DNA of 64,000 bases from Ralstonia pickettii DTP0602 (lineage in GTDB: Bacteria > Pseudomonadota > Gammaproteobacteria > Burkholderiales > Burkholderiaceae). Each line of letters begins with the position of its first letter. Position 1 is the first letter of the stretch. The stretch is taken from contig CP006668.1 of the NCBI GenBank assembly GCA_000471925.1, forward strand, positions 868,001 through 932,000, given 5' to 3'. The notes beneath the pieces are model-generated. The model was not told the origin of the DNA and searched no databases. It saw nothing but the letters and a program-made list of their open reading frames with translations. Of the stretch, positions 1 through 8,610 are shown one piece after another. The position numbers were made by a program, and so were the translations under genes.

Positions 1-871
1 GCTTGTTGACGAAGTCCTTGTTGACCTTATTGTTCTTGATGATGTAGTGGGCGATGTAGTTCATCATCGCCAGGTCGGTCTGCGGCGTGAAGATGACCGG
101 GATGTCGGCCAGGTCGAAGGAGCGGTGCGTGAAGGTGGACAGCACCGCCACGCGCGTCTTGGGGTGGCTCAGGCGCCGGTCGGTGATGCGGGTCCACAGG
201 ATCGGGTGCATCTCCGCCATGTTGGCGCCCCACAGCACGAAGGCGTCCGCGGCTTCGAAGTCGTCATAGCAGCCCATGGGCTCGTCCATGCCGAAAGTGC
301 GCATGAAGCCCGCCACCGCCGATGCCATGCAGTGGCGCGCGTTGGGATCGATGTTGTTGGAGCGGAAGCCCGCCTTGTAGAGCTTGGAGGCGGCATAGCC
401 TTCCCACACCGTCCATTGGCCGGAGCCGAACATGCCCACCGCGGTCGGGCCCTTTTCCTTCAGCACGCGCTTGAACTGGCGCTCCATCTCGTCGAAGGCG
501 CGCTCCCACGTAACCGGGGCGAATTCGCCGTTCTTGTCGTACTTGCCGTTCTTCATGCGCAGCAGCGGCTTGGTCAGCCGGTCCTGCCCGTACATGATCT
601 TCGACAGGAAGTAGCCCTTGACGCAGTTCAGGCCCTTGTTGACCTCGGCCTGCGGATCGCCCTGGGTGGCGACAACCTTGTTGTCCCTGACCGCCACCGT
701 GACGCCGCAGCCGGTGCCGCAGAAGCGGCAGGGGGCCTTGGACCACTTGAGCCTGGTCATGTCGCTGTCGGTGACGAAATTGGCGGCTCCGGCCGGCAGC
801 GTCACGCCGGCCACCGACGCGGTCGCGGCCACGGCGGTCTGCTTGATGAAATCACGACGAGAGAGTTTCAT
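1..871 (-). CDS. napA: Periplasmic nitrate reductase catalytic subunit NapA (N-terminal part, runs off the left edge)
   Basis: The first 290 residues of the molybdenum (bis-MGD) subunit that reduces nitrate to nitrite in the periplasm. The protein opens [11 protein letters not shown], a twin-arginine (Tat) signal with a typical SRRDFIK core. A [4Fe-4S] motif follows, with Cys48, Cys51, Cys55 and Cys83. Cys181, in the motif [10 protein letters not shown], is the expected molybdenum-ligand cysteine of the Nap family. The rest of the gene lies left of position 1. The start overlaps the end of napD by 20 bases, which suggests translational coupling. In the family, NapD binds this Tat signal before export. 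The order napE-napD-napA is the usual proteobacterial one, so napB and napC are expected just outside the window. Confidence 0.95.
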   Translation of the reverse strand, partial: MKLSRRDFIKQTAVAATASVAGVTLPAGAANFVTDSDMTRLKWSKAPCRFCGTGCGVTVAVRDNKVVATQGDPQAEVNKGLNCVKGYFLSKIMYGQDRLTKPLLRMKNGKYDKNGEFAPVTWERAFDEMERQFKRVLKEKGPTAVGMFGSGQWTVWEGYAASKLYKAGFRSNNIDPNARHCMASAVAGFMRTFGMDEPMGCYDDFEAADAFVLWGANMAEMHPILWTRITDRRLSHPKTRVAVLSTFTHRSFDLADIPVIFTPQTDLAMMNYIAHYIIKNNKVNKDFVNK

Positions 872-1190
872 CGCTTATTTCCTCGTTCATCGCCTCGGCG
901 TCTTCGTTGTGCTGATAGACGAGCGCGGCGGACAGCACGCCCTCGAGCTGGTGCAGGTAGGTCAGGTGTGCCGCGATGGCACGGGAGGTGGGGGCTTCGA
1001 TGGTCACGACCAGCTTGCCGGTATCGCTGGCGGCGTGGACTTCGGCGCCGGTGATGGCCTCGATCGCGGTGCGCACCCGCGCCAGGCTGGCGGGCAGTGC
1101 ATGCACGACGATGCCGGCAATATGCCACTCGTCGCCGGCCGCTACCGGCTGGATGGGCTGGATGGGGATAGCACGTCTTGCAGCGGGCAT
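852..1190 (-). CDS. napD: NapD, chaperone for NapA maturation and export
   Basis: A 112-residue cytoplasmic protein of the NapD family, which binds the NapA Tat signal peptide and holds back export until the cofactor is loaded. The core reads [14 protein letters not shown] and then a ferredoxin-like fold ending [16 protein letters not shown], typical of NapD. I chose the ATG at 1190, preceded by GGAG, over the in-frame TTG at 1196. The stop lies inside the beginning of napA. It is somewhat longer than E. coli NapD (87 residues), with extra residues at both ends. Confidence 0.9.
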   Translation of the reverse strand: MPAARRAIPIQPIQPVAAGDEWHIAGIVVHALPASLARVRTAIEAITGAEVHAASDTGKLVVTIEAPTSRAIAAHLTYLHQLEGVLSAALVYQHNEDAEAMNEEISDETLSS

Positions 1191-1287
1191 GTGCAAGCTC
1201 CGGTTCTATGCCGTTTCAGTCTGTGCTGCAGCTTTTTTTTATCTGGCAATCCCGCGCGGGCGGGTAATGCTCAATGAATCAATGCGC

Positions 1288-1455
1288 TCAATGCGATGGC
1301 GGGCCGCTGACCAGCTGGGTCATCCAGACAATGAACCCATAGCCGGCCACGATGATGACCGACAGCACCGGCACCATCACGGCGGTCAGGAACAGGAAGC
1401 TGCGCAGTTCTTCCTTCTTGCGCTGCGGATCGTGGACTTCCCCGGTTTCCATCAT
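1288..1455 (-). CDS. napE: NapE, small membrane protein of the nitrate reductase operon
   Basis: About 55 residues with one clear membrane helix (SFLFLTAVMVPVLSVIIVAGYGFIVWM), preceded by a charged stretch (DPQRKKEELR). This is the layout of the NapE/TorE family, whose exact role is unknown. Two ATG codons lie side by side (1455 and 1452). A longer reading from a TTG at 1509 is less likely because no ribosome site precedes it. About 97 bases separate it from napD. It is the first gene of the nap operon, and its promoter should lie in the 112 bases between it and the regulator gene upstream. Confidence 0.82.
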   Translation of the reverse strand: MMETGEVHDPQRKKEELRSFLFLTAVMVPVLSVIIVAGYGFIVWMTQLVSGPPSH

Positions 1456-1567
1456 GGCTTGAAGTAATCGGCGAGCGTGGTCAGGCAAGGCACCTGATGT
1501 GTTACCCAATTAAAGGTAGCGGGAATCAAGGTGTCAAGACTGCACTCGCGAAGGCGGCGTGGGGCGC

Positions 1568-4336
1568 TTACGGTATCAGGCCGCGTGTGCGTGCCAGGGC
1601 GACGGCCTCAGTGCGGCTCTGGGCGCCCAGCTTGGCGTGGATGCGCCGCAGGTGAGACTTGACGGTCAGCTCGGACAGGAACAGTTTCTGTGCAATTACC
1701 CGATTGCGGTAGCCGGCCGAAAGCATGTGCAGGACTTCGAGTTCGCGCCCGGTCAGCGGGTCGGGCTGGCCTGCGGAGGCCGCCGGCGTCGCTGCAGGCT
1801 GCGCCGGCAGATGTGTTGCCGGCACCCGCTCGAGCAGGGTGGCGACGAAGGGCGCGGCCACGCCCAGTGCGGCGGCCTGCGCCAGATGCGCCGCGGCCCA
1901 CGCGCGCAGCAGCCCGGCTACGCGCTCGCCTTCATCCAGGAATGTGCGCAGGAAGCCCTCGTGGCTGGCCAGTCGCAGGGCTTCGGTGATTTCTTGCAGT
2001 GCAGCGTCGCGGCGCGCCAGGCCGTCGAGCGCGGCGGCGCGCAGGATGCGCAGCCGGATCAGGCGCCAGCAGCGCTGGCGCGCGAGGGCGGTGGCGATGG
2101 CGGCATCGAGCGCGTCCAGCGCCTGCGCGCAGTCGCCGCGCGCGATCTGCAGCCGGCAGTGCGCGATCGACGGCCGGTCGACATCGTTGGCATGGCCAGC
2201 CGCGTCGAGCGCTTCCCAGTCGCCGTACAGGTCCGCCGCGCGCAGCGCCTGCGCTGCGGCGTCGAGCTGGCCGTCGAGCGTGGCCACGCGCGCGCGTTCA
2301 AGCCACGCCGAGCACACCGCGCGCGCCGCATCGGCCTGCTGGCCAAGCTGCTCAAGTTCGGCCAGACGCTGCAACCACTGGCCGCGGTCGCCGCGCGCCA
2401 GCGCCAGCCGAGCGGTCAGCACGTGGCAGGCAATGACGGAGTCGGGCGGGCCGTTGCACTTGCCGTAGGGCAGCGCATTGGCCAGCAGCCGGCCGGCTTC
2501 GTCGAGGGCATCGCATTCGTACAGCGCCAGCGCCCAGAAGATATCGCTGGAGGGCTTGCCGCCGGCCAATTCCCCCGGCGATGCGTTCCAGCCGGCCCAG
2601 CCTACATCCGACGCCGCACGGAAGCGAGCCAGCGCATTGCCCAGGCGCCCTTGCACCAGGTCGATCACGCCTTCCAGGCAGTCGGTGATGCAGCGCATCG
2701 GCAGCGGCTGCTGCACGCGCTGCATCGCGCGGGACAACACGCTGCGCGCTTCGTCGTAGCGGTGCGTGCAGATCAGCGTGTAGGCCAGCGAATTGGCGAG
2801 GATGCCGTACTGGAAGCGCTGTTCCGGCGCGAGCCGGTGCAGGTGGGCGCCGGCGGTATCGCGACAGGCTTCTACCTGGTCGGTCATGGCCAGCAGTACG
2901 CAGCGGATGGTCTCGGCCTCCACCGCCAGGTGTGCGCGCTCGTCGTCATGGTGGCCCGTGGTATCCAGGTCCTCCCCGAGGAAAGGCCCGATCGCCTCCA
3001 TCGCCTCCGCGTGGCGGCGGTTCAGCAGCAGCGCCCACGCCCGCGTCAGCGCCAGCGCGGGCTGCCGGGCCAGCGCCGCTATCGGTACCTGGTCGAACCA
3101 GCGCAGCAGCAGGCGCACGCGGCCGGTGCCGAGCAGCGTGACCGACTGGCTGGCGATGGCGGTGAGCGCTTCGTCGTGGCGGCCGGCCTGCAGCAGGTGG
3201 TCCACCGCCGGGATCGGATAGCCGTGTGCCAGGTACCACCGCGCTGCAGCCTGGTGCAACTGCGGCGCGCGTTCGGGCGCCTGCAGCGCCAGCCGGTGCT
3301 GCAGGAAGCTGGCAAAGAGCCGGTGGTAGCGGTACCAGGTGCGCTCGGCGTAGAGGGGAAACAGCAGCAGGTTGGCGCGCTCGAGCTGCTCCAGCATCTC
3401 GCGCGCGTCGCCGCGGCCGGTCAGCGCATCGCACAGCGGCGCGCTGAGCTGGCCCAGCACGCTGGTTTCCAGCAGGAAGGCGCGGCACGCGTCCGATTGT
3501 CGCGCGAGAATGTCCTCCGCCAGGAACTCGGCCAGTTCCAGGTGCGTGCCCGAGAACGCCGCGATAAAGGCGGCGTGGTCGCTGCGCTGCTGCAGCGACA
3601 GCGCGGCCAGGTAGATAGCGGTGGCCCAGCCCTCGGTGCAGCGGTGCAGCGTGGCGATGTCGCAGTCGCGCAGCGGCAGGCCGCAGCGCCCGCGCAGCAG
3701 CACGGTGGCCTCGTCGACGGAAAAGCGCAGCGCGGCGGGCGGGATCTCCAGCAAGTGGCCGCGGGCCCGCAGGCGGCCCAGCCCGATTTCCGCCGCCGCG
3801 CGCGAACCGATAACCAGCGTGCCGTCGGGCGGCATGACCTCGACCAGCTGCTGCACGAAGTCGAGCGCGGGCGCGCTCTGGATGGTCTCGAGGTCGTCCA
3901 GCAGGATCGCGAAGGGCTGCGACGCGCCGGCCACCTGCTCGAGGATGCGCTGCGCCAGGCGCGGGCCGCTGGCGCCGTCCGGGTCAGCGCCGTTGGCGCG
4001 GCCGCGGCGTTTCCCACGCAGCGCGGCCAGGCCGGCATCGAGGTGGACCAGCAGCCGTTCCAGGTCGTTGTCGGCCGCGTCCAGCCGCAGCCACACCGTG
4101 GCGCGATGCTGCGCCGCGCAATGGGCCGCGTGTTGCTGCATCAGCGTGGTCTTGCCAAAGCCCGCTGCGGCCCGCAGCAGGATCACGCGCGCGGCCGGCG
4201 CTTCGGCCATAAGCGCCACCAGGTGAGGGCGATCCAGCATGACGGGGTGGGCCACTGGCGGCGCGAGCTTGGACGCGAGCACCGCCGGGGCACGCTGCTG
4301 CGGCCTGGCGCCGGGGTGGTGGGCAAATCGATGCAA
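1568..4336 (-). CDS. Large MalT/LuxR-type ATP-dependent transcriptional regulator
   Basis: A 922-residue STAND-class regulator. The N-terminal NTPase has a Walker A motif (AAAGFGKT, about residues 56-63) and a Walker B-like FAILLDDLET. A long alpha-helical repeat region follows. The last 65 residues are a LuxR-type helix-turn-helix (LTGRELEVLHMLSAGY...LTVKSHLRRIHAKLGA). The length matches MalT relatives of about 900 residues. I chose a TTG start because AGGAGA lies six bases upstream of it. An ATG further in would lose the conserved LASKLAPP segment. In the family, inducer and ATP binding drive oligomerisation and activation. The divergent Bug receptor at 4654 is the natural target; control of nap downstream is possible but unsupported. 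Confidence 0.85.
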   Translation of the reverse strand: MHRFAHHPGARPQQRAPAVLASKLAPPVAHPVMLDRPHLVALMAEAPAARVILLRAAAGFGKTTLMQQHAAHCAAQHRATVWLRLDAADNDLERLLVHLDAGLAALRGKRRGRANGADPDGASGPRLAQRILEQVAGASQPFAILLDDLETIQSAPALDFVQQLVEVMPPDGTLVIGSRAAAEIGLGRLRARGHLLEIPPAALRFSVDEATVLLRGRCGLPLRDCDIATLHRCTEGWATAIYLAALSLQQRSDHAAFIAAFSGTHLELAEFLAEDILARQSDACRAFLLETSVLGQLSAPLCDALTGRGDAREMLEQLERANLLLFPLYAERTWYRYHRLFASFLQHRLALQAPERAPQLHQAAARWYLAHGYPIPAVDHLLQAGRHDEALTAIASQSVTLLGTGRVRLLLRWFDQVPIAALARQPALALTRAWALLLNRRHAEAMEAIGPFLGEDLDTTGHHDDERAHLAVEAETIRCVLLAMTDQVEACRDTAGAHLHRLAPEQRFQYGILANSLAYTLICTHRYDEARSVLSRAMQRVQQPLPMRCITDCLEGVIDLVQGRLGNALARFRAASDVGWAGWNASPGELAGGKPSSDIFWALALYECDALDEAGRLLANALPYGKCNGPPDSVIACHVLTARLALARGDRGQWLQRLAELEQLGQQADAARAVCSAWLERARVATLDGQLDAAAQALRAADLYGDWEALDAAGHANDVDRPSIAHCRLQIARGDCAQALDALDAAIATALARQRCWRLIRLRILRAAALDGLARRDAALQEITEALRLASHEGFLRTFLDEGERVAGLLRAWAAAHLAQAAALGVAAPFVATLLERVPATHLPAQPAATPAASAGQPDPLTGRELEVLHMLSAGYRNRVIAQKLFLSELTVKSHLRRIHAKLGAQSRTEAVALARTRGLIP

Positions 4337-4653
4337 GGCTGTCTCCTGCGCTGGTTGTACCGTGCTGTGCGGTATCCGGCATATCCCGGTGCAACGGCAT
4401 CGGGTGCAAAGCATTCTTCCATTGGCCTCAGGGTTGCGTCCTAGTTCGTTTGGACGATTCGTGCGCGCGCCGGATTTTCCTCCCTTCGACCGACGACACT
4501 GGCGCCGTCCGCTTCTAAAGTGGCCCGCACGCGCGGGCATGGCGCGGGCCCGCTCCCGGACAAGGCACGCAGAGGCCGCCGGGGCCGGGGCGCATGGCAG
4601 GGCGGCGGCGAAGCGCCGCCGTTGCCGGGTATTAGGAAACCAGGAGACAGGAT
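4337..4653. other. Intergenic region between the divergent LuxR-type and Bug genes
   Basis: 317 bases with no credible gene. It must hold both divergent promoters. The TTG start of the regulator and its AGGAGA site sit at the left end, and CAGGAGACAGG precedes the Bug ATG at the right end. GGTGCAA occurs twice around 4390-4410, but I see no convincing palindrome or -35/-10 pair. Confidence 0.5.
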
Positions 4654-5649
4654 ATGGAGCAAGGCAGGCGCAGGGTTCTGCAGCAAATGAGTCTGGGCGT
4701 CGCGGGCGCGGCGCTGGCGGGAACCGGGCTGGTGGCATGGGCACAGGGCGGCGAGTTCCCGACTCGCACGGTGCGCATCGTGATGCCGTATGCCGCGGGC
4801 GGTACCGGCGACGTGGTCGCGCGCACCATCGCCGACGGGCTGGCCAAGGCCTGGGGCAAGGCGGTAGTGGTCGACAACCGGCCCGGCGCCGGCGGCATGA
4901 TCGGCGCCGACATGGTGGCCAGGGCCGAGCCGGACGGCTACACGCTGCTGTTCGCGCTGACCGGCCTGGTGCAGGCACCGATCCTTTACAGCAAGGCCAG
5001 CTACAACGCGGTGCGCGACTTCGCGCCGATCTCTGAGCTGGCGACCGCGCACCTGGCGCTGGTGGTCCAGCCCGACCTGCCCGTCGCCAACGCCAGGCAG
5101 CTGGCCGACTACATCCAGAAGCTGGGCAAGCCGCTGCCTTATGGCACCTACGGGCTGGGCTCCAGCGGCCACCTGCAGATGGAAATCTTCGGCCGCAACG
5201 CCAGGGTGCCGCTGACCCACGTGCCCTACAAGGGCGAGGGCCCGCTGCTCAATGACCTGCTCGGCGGGCAACTGCCTGCCGGCATGGTCGCCGCGGTGTC
5301 CGCGCGGCAGCATGCGCGCAGCGGCAAGTTCAAGGTGATTGCGGTGGCGGGGCAGGGGCGCTCGCCGCTGCTGCCCGACGTGCCGACCTTCCAGGAGGCG
5401 GGCGTGACGGGTTTGGAGCGCCAGGGCTGGATCGGGCTGTTCGCGCCGGCGGCAACGCCGCGCGCCATCGTCGACAAGGTCTCGGCCGATGTCAACCGGG
5501 TGCTGACCAACGCCGACCTGCGCGCGCGCATGGTCGACCTCGGCATTGTGCTCAAGGGCAGTTCGCCGGCGGCGTTCGCCGATGTGGTCAAGGTGGAGCA
5601 GGCCTACTGGGCCGAGGCCATCCGCGCTTCCAACATCCGCCTGGACTGA
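4654..5649 (+). CDS. Bug-family (TTT) periplasmic solute-binding receptor
   Basis: A 331-residue periplasmic receptor of the tripartite tricarboxylate transporter family (TctC/Bug). It begins with an Arg-rich export signal (MEQGRRRVLQQMSLGVAGAALAG...AWAQ), close to a Tat type. The family signature follows: FPTRTVRIVMPYAAGGTGDVVAR, then VVVDNRPGAGGMIGADMVA. The middle contains the usual THVPYKGEGPLLNDLLGGQL. Bug proteins bind carboxylates or other small acids. No TctA or TctB membrane partner is present here, as is common for the many orphan Bug proteins of Burkholderiales. A strong CAGGAGACAGGAT precedes the ATG. The ligand cannot be read from sequence; the divergent MalT-like gene probably controls it. 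Confidence 0.9.
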   Translation: MEQGRRRVLQQMSLGVAGAALAGTGLVAWAQGGEFPTRTVRIVMPYAAGGTGDVVARTIADGLAKAWGKAVVVDNRPGAGGMIGADMVARAEPDGYTLLFALTGLVQAPILYSKASYNAVRDFAPISELATAHLALVVQPDLPVANARQLADYIQKLGKPLPYGTYGLGSSGHLQMEIFGRNARVPLTHVPYKGEGPLLNDLLGGQLPAGMVAAVSARQHARSGKFKVIAVAGQGRSPLLPDVPTFQEAGVTGLERQGWIGLFAPAATPRAIVDKVSADVNRVLTNADLRARMVDLGIVLKGSSPAAFADVVKVEQAYWAEAIRASNIRLD

Positions 5650-5802
5650 GACCGGGGCGGGTGGCATGGGCCACATTCATGATAGCGGCGCAATCAGAAC
5701 TTTCTGAAGGGTTGTGACACTTCTGTGACTATTGCGTTTGACGGGGCCGGCGCGGGCCCGGCAGCGCGGAATTCCCGGATTGCCAGCCCTGTCCTTGTCG
5801 CC

Positions 5803-7035
5803 TTATGCCGCGCCGCCCTGGCGCAGGATCAGCCGCGAACGGGCAAAACCCGCATGGGTGCGCAGCGCATGCATCAGCTGGTCGGACGGCACGCGGTCCA
5901 GGTCGGTCACCACGTAGCCGGTGTGGCCGCGCGTCTGCAGGTGCTGGCCGGTAATATTGACGCCTTCCTGCGCCAGCAGCGTGTTCAGTGCCGCCAGCGC
6001 GCCCGGCGCGTTGCCGTGCACGTTGAGCAGCCGCGCCGGCGCGTGCAGCGGGCCGGGATCGACCTCGGGGAAGTTCACCGCGCCGATGGTGCCGCCGGTA
6101 GCCAGGAAGTGCGCCAGCTTCGCCGCCACCTCGGTGCCGATATTCTCCTGCGCTTCTTCGGTACTGCCGCCCACGTGCGGGGTCAGCAGGACGTTGGGCA
6201 TGTCCTGCAACTCGCTGACAAAGGGATCATTGTTGGTCTTGGGCTCTTCCGGGAACACATCGATGGCCGCGCCACCCAGGCGCTTGTCGCGCAGCGCGGC
6301 CGCGAGCGCGGCAATGTCGACCACGGTGCCGCGCGAGGCGTTGATCAGGATCGCGCCCGGCTTGAATGCCGACAGCACGTGCGCATCGATCATGTTGCGC
6401 GTGCGCGGGGTGGCCGGCACGTGCAACGTGACCACCTCGGCCTGCGACACGGCTTCTTCCAGCGAACCGGCCGCGCGCGCCGAACCGTGCGACAGCCGTG
6501 CCAGCACGTCGTAGTAGACCACGCGCATGCCCATTGATTCAGCCAGCACGCCGACCTGCGAGCCGATATTGCCGTAGCCGATGATGGCGATGGTCTTGCC
6601 GCGCGCCTCGAACGCGCCGGTGGCGCCCTTTGCCCATTTGCCGGCGTGGGCAAGCGTGTTCTTCTCCGGGATCCGGCGCAGCAGCATCACGGCTTCAGAC
6701 ACCACCAGCTCGGCCACCGAGCGGGTGTTGGAGAAGGGCGCATTGAACACGGGGATGCCGGCGGCGGTGGCCGCTTCCAGGTCGACCTGCGAGGTGCCGA
6801 TGCAGAAGCAGCCGATCGACAGCAGCTCGGGCGCGCTGCGGATATCGTCGGCACGCAGATGGGTGGCCGAGCGGATGCCGACCAGGTCATGGCTGGCCAG
6901 CACCTGGCGCAGCTCGCTGCCGGCCAGGGCGCCGGTACGGCGCTCGACCTGCAGGCCGGCTTCGGTGAGTCGGGCGGTGGCGCTCTGGTGGATGTTCTCG
7001 AGCAGGATCGCAGTGGTCACGTTCGTTTTCCGCAT
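5803..7035 (-). CDS. serA: D-3-phosphoglycerate dehydrogenase (SerA type, ACT domain)
   Basis: 410 residues, the same length as E. coli SerA. It oxidises 3-phosphoglycerate to phosphohydroxypyruvate with NAD, the first step of serine synthesis. The NAD site GYGNIG is at residues 153-158. Catalytic-site segments INASRGTVVD, IDVFPEEP and LTPHVGGSTEEAQ follow in family order. The last 75 residues form an ACT domain (NVHGNAPGALAALNTLLAQEGVNI...), the serine-binding regulatory domain. The ATG at 7035 has only a weak ribosome site; a GTG five codons on is an alternative. A main-chromosome copy is usually expected, so this may be a second isoform, but that cannot be tested here. Confidence 0.85.
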   Translation of the reverse strand: MRKTNVTTAILLENIHQSATARLTEAGLQVERRTGALAGSELRQVLASHDLVGIRSATHLRADDIRSAPELLSIGCFCIGTSQVDLEAATAAGIPVFNAPFSNTRSVAELVVSEAVMLLRRIPEKNTLAHAGKWAKGATGAFEARGKTIAIIGYGNIGSQVGVLAESMGMRVVYYDVLARLSHGSARAAGSLEEAVSQAEVVTLHVPATPRTRNMIDAHVLSAFKPGAILINASRGTVVDIAALAAALRDKRLGGAAIDVFPEEPKTNNDPFVSELQDMPNVLLTPHVGGSTEEAQENIGTEVAAKLAHFLATGGTIGAVNFPEVDPGPLHAPARLLNVHGNAPGALAALNTLLAQEGVNITGQHLQTRGHTGYVVTDLDRVPSDQLMHALRTHAGFARSRLILRQGGAA

Positions 7036-7160
7036 GGAGGGGTGGGCGGCGCTTGCCGCATCCCCAACATTTTGCGCGCAAAACGGCGCGGGGGCGGTGG
7101 AGCCCCTGCTGCCGGCAATGGCACCGGCCTTCCTGCTGTGCGCGAGCGCGGACCGCGCGC

Positions 7161-7682
7161 TCAGCGCGCTTTGCGCCCGTCGCCGCCGAGCGGATCGACG
7201 ATGATCATGGTCTGGCGCAGCACGCCCGCGTCATCGAAATAGCAGCTGAAGTGCGCGGTCTGGTAAGCGTCCTTGTACATCCGGTAGGACCATGCTTCGC
7301 GCTTCATCAGGGGGTAGTACTGGACCGGCTCTCGCGGCAGGCCGAAGCGTTCCTGGATGTCTTTCTTGGTCCAGACATTGACCTGCGCGCGGTAGATCTC
7401 GGTTTCGGTCAGCATCTGGCGATAGCGGGTGAGCTTGCCGCTGGCGTCGAAATCCGCGGCGTAGACCTCGTGGCCGAAGGGCTGTCGCGACCAGATCCAG
7501 CGGGTGGTGCCGTCGGCAAGGCGATAGGTCTCGGTGGGTTTGCCGAACGTGTCGCGCACCGCACTTTCGGGGCTGCCGATCAGTTTCTGGGCAGTCTGCT
7601 CGGGTTGCAGGGTTGCGCAGGCCCCGAGCGAGCCAAGCACGAACGCGGCCGCGCACAGGCCGCCGATTGACCGAAGCTGCAT
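7161..7682 (-). CDS. Putative outer-membrane lipoprotein, SmpA/OmlA-like
   Basis: 173 residues from the ATG with GGGAGAG upstream. A lipoprotein signal ends in the lipobox LGSLGAC, so Cys would be lipidated. The mature part starts ATLQPEQTAQKLIGSPESAVRDTFGKPTETYRLADGTTRW, which resembles the 'small protein A' fold in which a short helix is followed by a hairpin (first a 'G.P....F G.P' pattern, later KKDIQERFGLPREPVQYY). Two such motifs occur, suggesting an internal duplication. Function unknown; probably envelope-associated. Confidence 0.7.
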   Translation of the reverse strand: MQLRSIGGLCAAAFVLGSLGACATLQPEQTAQKLIGSPESAVRDTFGKPTETYRLADGTTRWIWSRQPFGHEVYAADFDASGKLTRYRQMLTETEIYRAQVNVWTKKDIQERFGLPREPVQYYPLMKREAWSYRMYKDAYQTAHFSCYFDDAGVLRQTMIIVDPLGGDGRKAR

Positions 7683-7768
7683 GGCACTCTCCCGCGGGCG
7701 GCATGCCCGCATGCCATTTTCCGGCCGCTATGGCCGGCCGCGCAATAGCGTCAGCCGGCCCGGCGCGA

Positions 7769-7960
7769 TCAGCAGCGTCCCTTCTTCGCCTGGCCCGGCG
7801 GGCAGAAGGATTCGTTGCCGTAGGCGTCGACGCGGCAGTTGCCTTTCTTGGCCTGCCCCGGCGGACAGCCCGGGCCGCCGCCATAGGTGTCATAGGGGGC
7901 GACCACGCAGCCGCCGAGCAGCGCGCTGCAGGCAACCAGTAGGGCCAGAGCGGATTTCAT
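7769..7960 (-). CDS. Small Cys-rich lipoprotein with two CPPGQAKKG repeats
   Basis: 63 residues. The signal ends LLGGC (lipobox), so the mature peptide is about 45 residues attached to a membrane. It carries CPPGQAKKG twice: GCPPGQAKKGNC in the middle and FCPPGQAKKGRC at the very end. Each copy has two cysteines. ACAAGGAGAATGCA gives a strong ribosome site. I recognise no named family. Cysteine pairs in each repeat suggest small disulfide-closed loops in the periplasm. Confidence 0.65.
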   Translation of the reverse strand: MKSALALLVACSALLGGCVVAPYDTYGGGPGCPPGQAKKGNCRVDAYGNESFCPPGQAKKGRC

Positions 7961-8158
7961 TGCATTCTCCTTGTTGTGGGGAAAGTTCTTTTGCCCCGCG
8001 AGGATAAATCGTTCTGGTGTCGTGAACTGTAAGGAATAGTGAAACTGTTGGCTTCTGGCAGTCTCTCTCTCGCCTGTTACAAGCCGGTACCCGGCTAACG
8101 TTCTGCAAACACCTCCTGCGCCACTGCCTCGCTACATTCGCGCCAGGAGGACATCACC

Positions 8159-8476
8159 ATGCAGAAGATCCTGGCCGCCTGCATCCTTGCAGGCGTTGCA
8201 ACAATCGGCCCTGGCACGGCCCAGGCCCGTGTGAACGTGGACATCGGCATCGGCGTGCCAGGCTATGCCGTGGCGCCGCCGCCGGTCTACTACGAACCCG
8301 CGCCCGTCTATGTGGCACCGCCCCAGCCCGTGGTAGTGGCGCCCGGCTACTACGACGACTGGCGGGAGCGTCGCGCCTGGCGCGAGCAACAGTGGCGCGA
8401 GCGGAAATGGCGCGAGCGTGAATGGCGCGAACAGCGGCGGGAATGGCGCCGCTGGCATGAAGACCATGACGACTGA
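8159..8476 (+). CDS. Small exported protein with a Pro/Tyr-rich part and a Trp-Arg-Glu repeat tail
   Basis: 105 residues. A cleavable signal (MQKILAACILAGVATIGPGTAQA) is followed by a Pro/Val/Tyr-rich stretch with repeated PVY and APP units. The C-terminal third is a string of WRE(R/Q) units (WRERRAW, WREQQW, WRERKW, WREREW, WREQRREW, RRWHEDHDD). A perfect AGGAGG lies eight bases before the ATG, so high expression is likely. Similar low-complexity exported proteins are frequent in Burkholderiales and carry no assigned role. The alternating charge suggests an amphipathic helix. Confidence 0.7.
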   Translation: MQKILAACILAGVATIGPGTAQARVNVDIGIGVPGYAVAPPPVYYEPAPVYVAPPQPVVVAPGYYDDWRERRAWREQQWRERKWREREWREQRREWRRWHEDHDD

Positions 8477-8610
8477 ATAGGCCACCGCGGCAAAAGCCGT
8501 GTGGTCCGCGGGCTACAATGCGTCCCCGTCCGACCCTGGGCCCTTCAGGATTCGGCACGACCTGCCGTTGTACAGGCAAGCGCCAACCCAGCCACCGCGA
8601 GGCAGGCCAC

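Noticed and set aside
1215..1240. T-run after a short palindrome (GCTGCAGC then T8) as a terminator
   Set aside because: It would face the plus strand, where no gene is transcribed, and lies within the nap operon.
1559..4444. A 961-codon plus-strand open frame
   Set aside because: It mirrors the LuxR/MalT gene on the other strand; no domain pattern and heavy Arg/Gln/Ala content typical of antisense frames in GC-rich DNA.
4337..4978. N-terminal extension of the MalT-like protein to 4978
   Set aside because: The extra 214 residues overlap the Bug gene and are Pro/Arg-rich and unlike the family; a TTG with a good ribosome site fits the family start.
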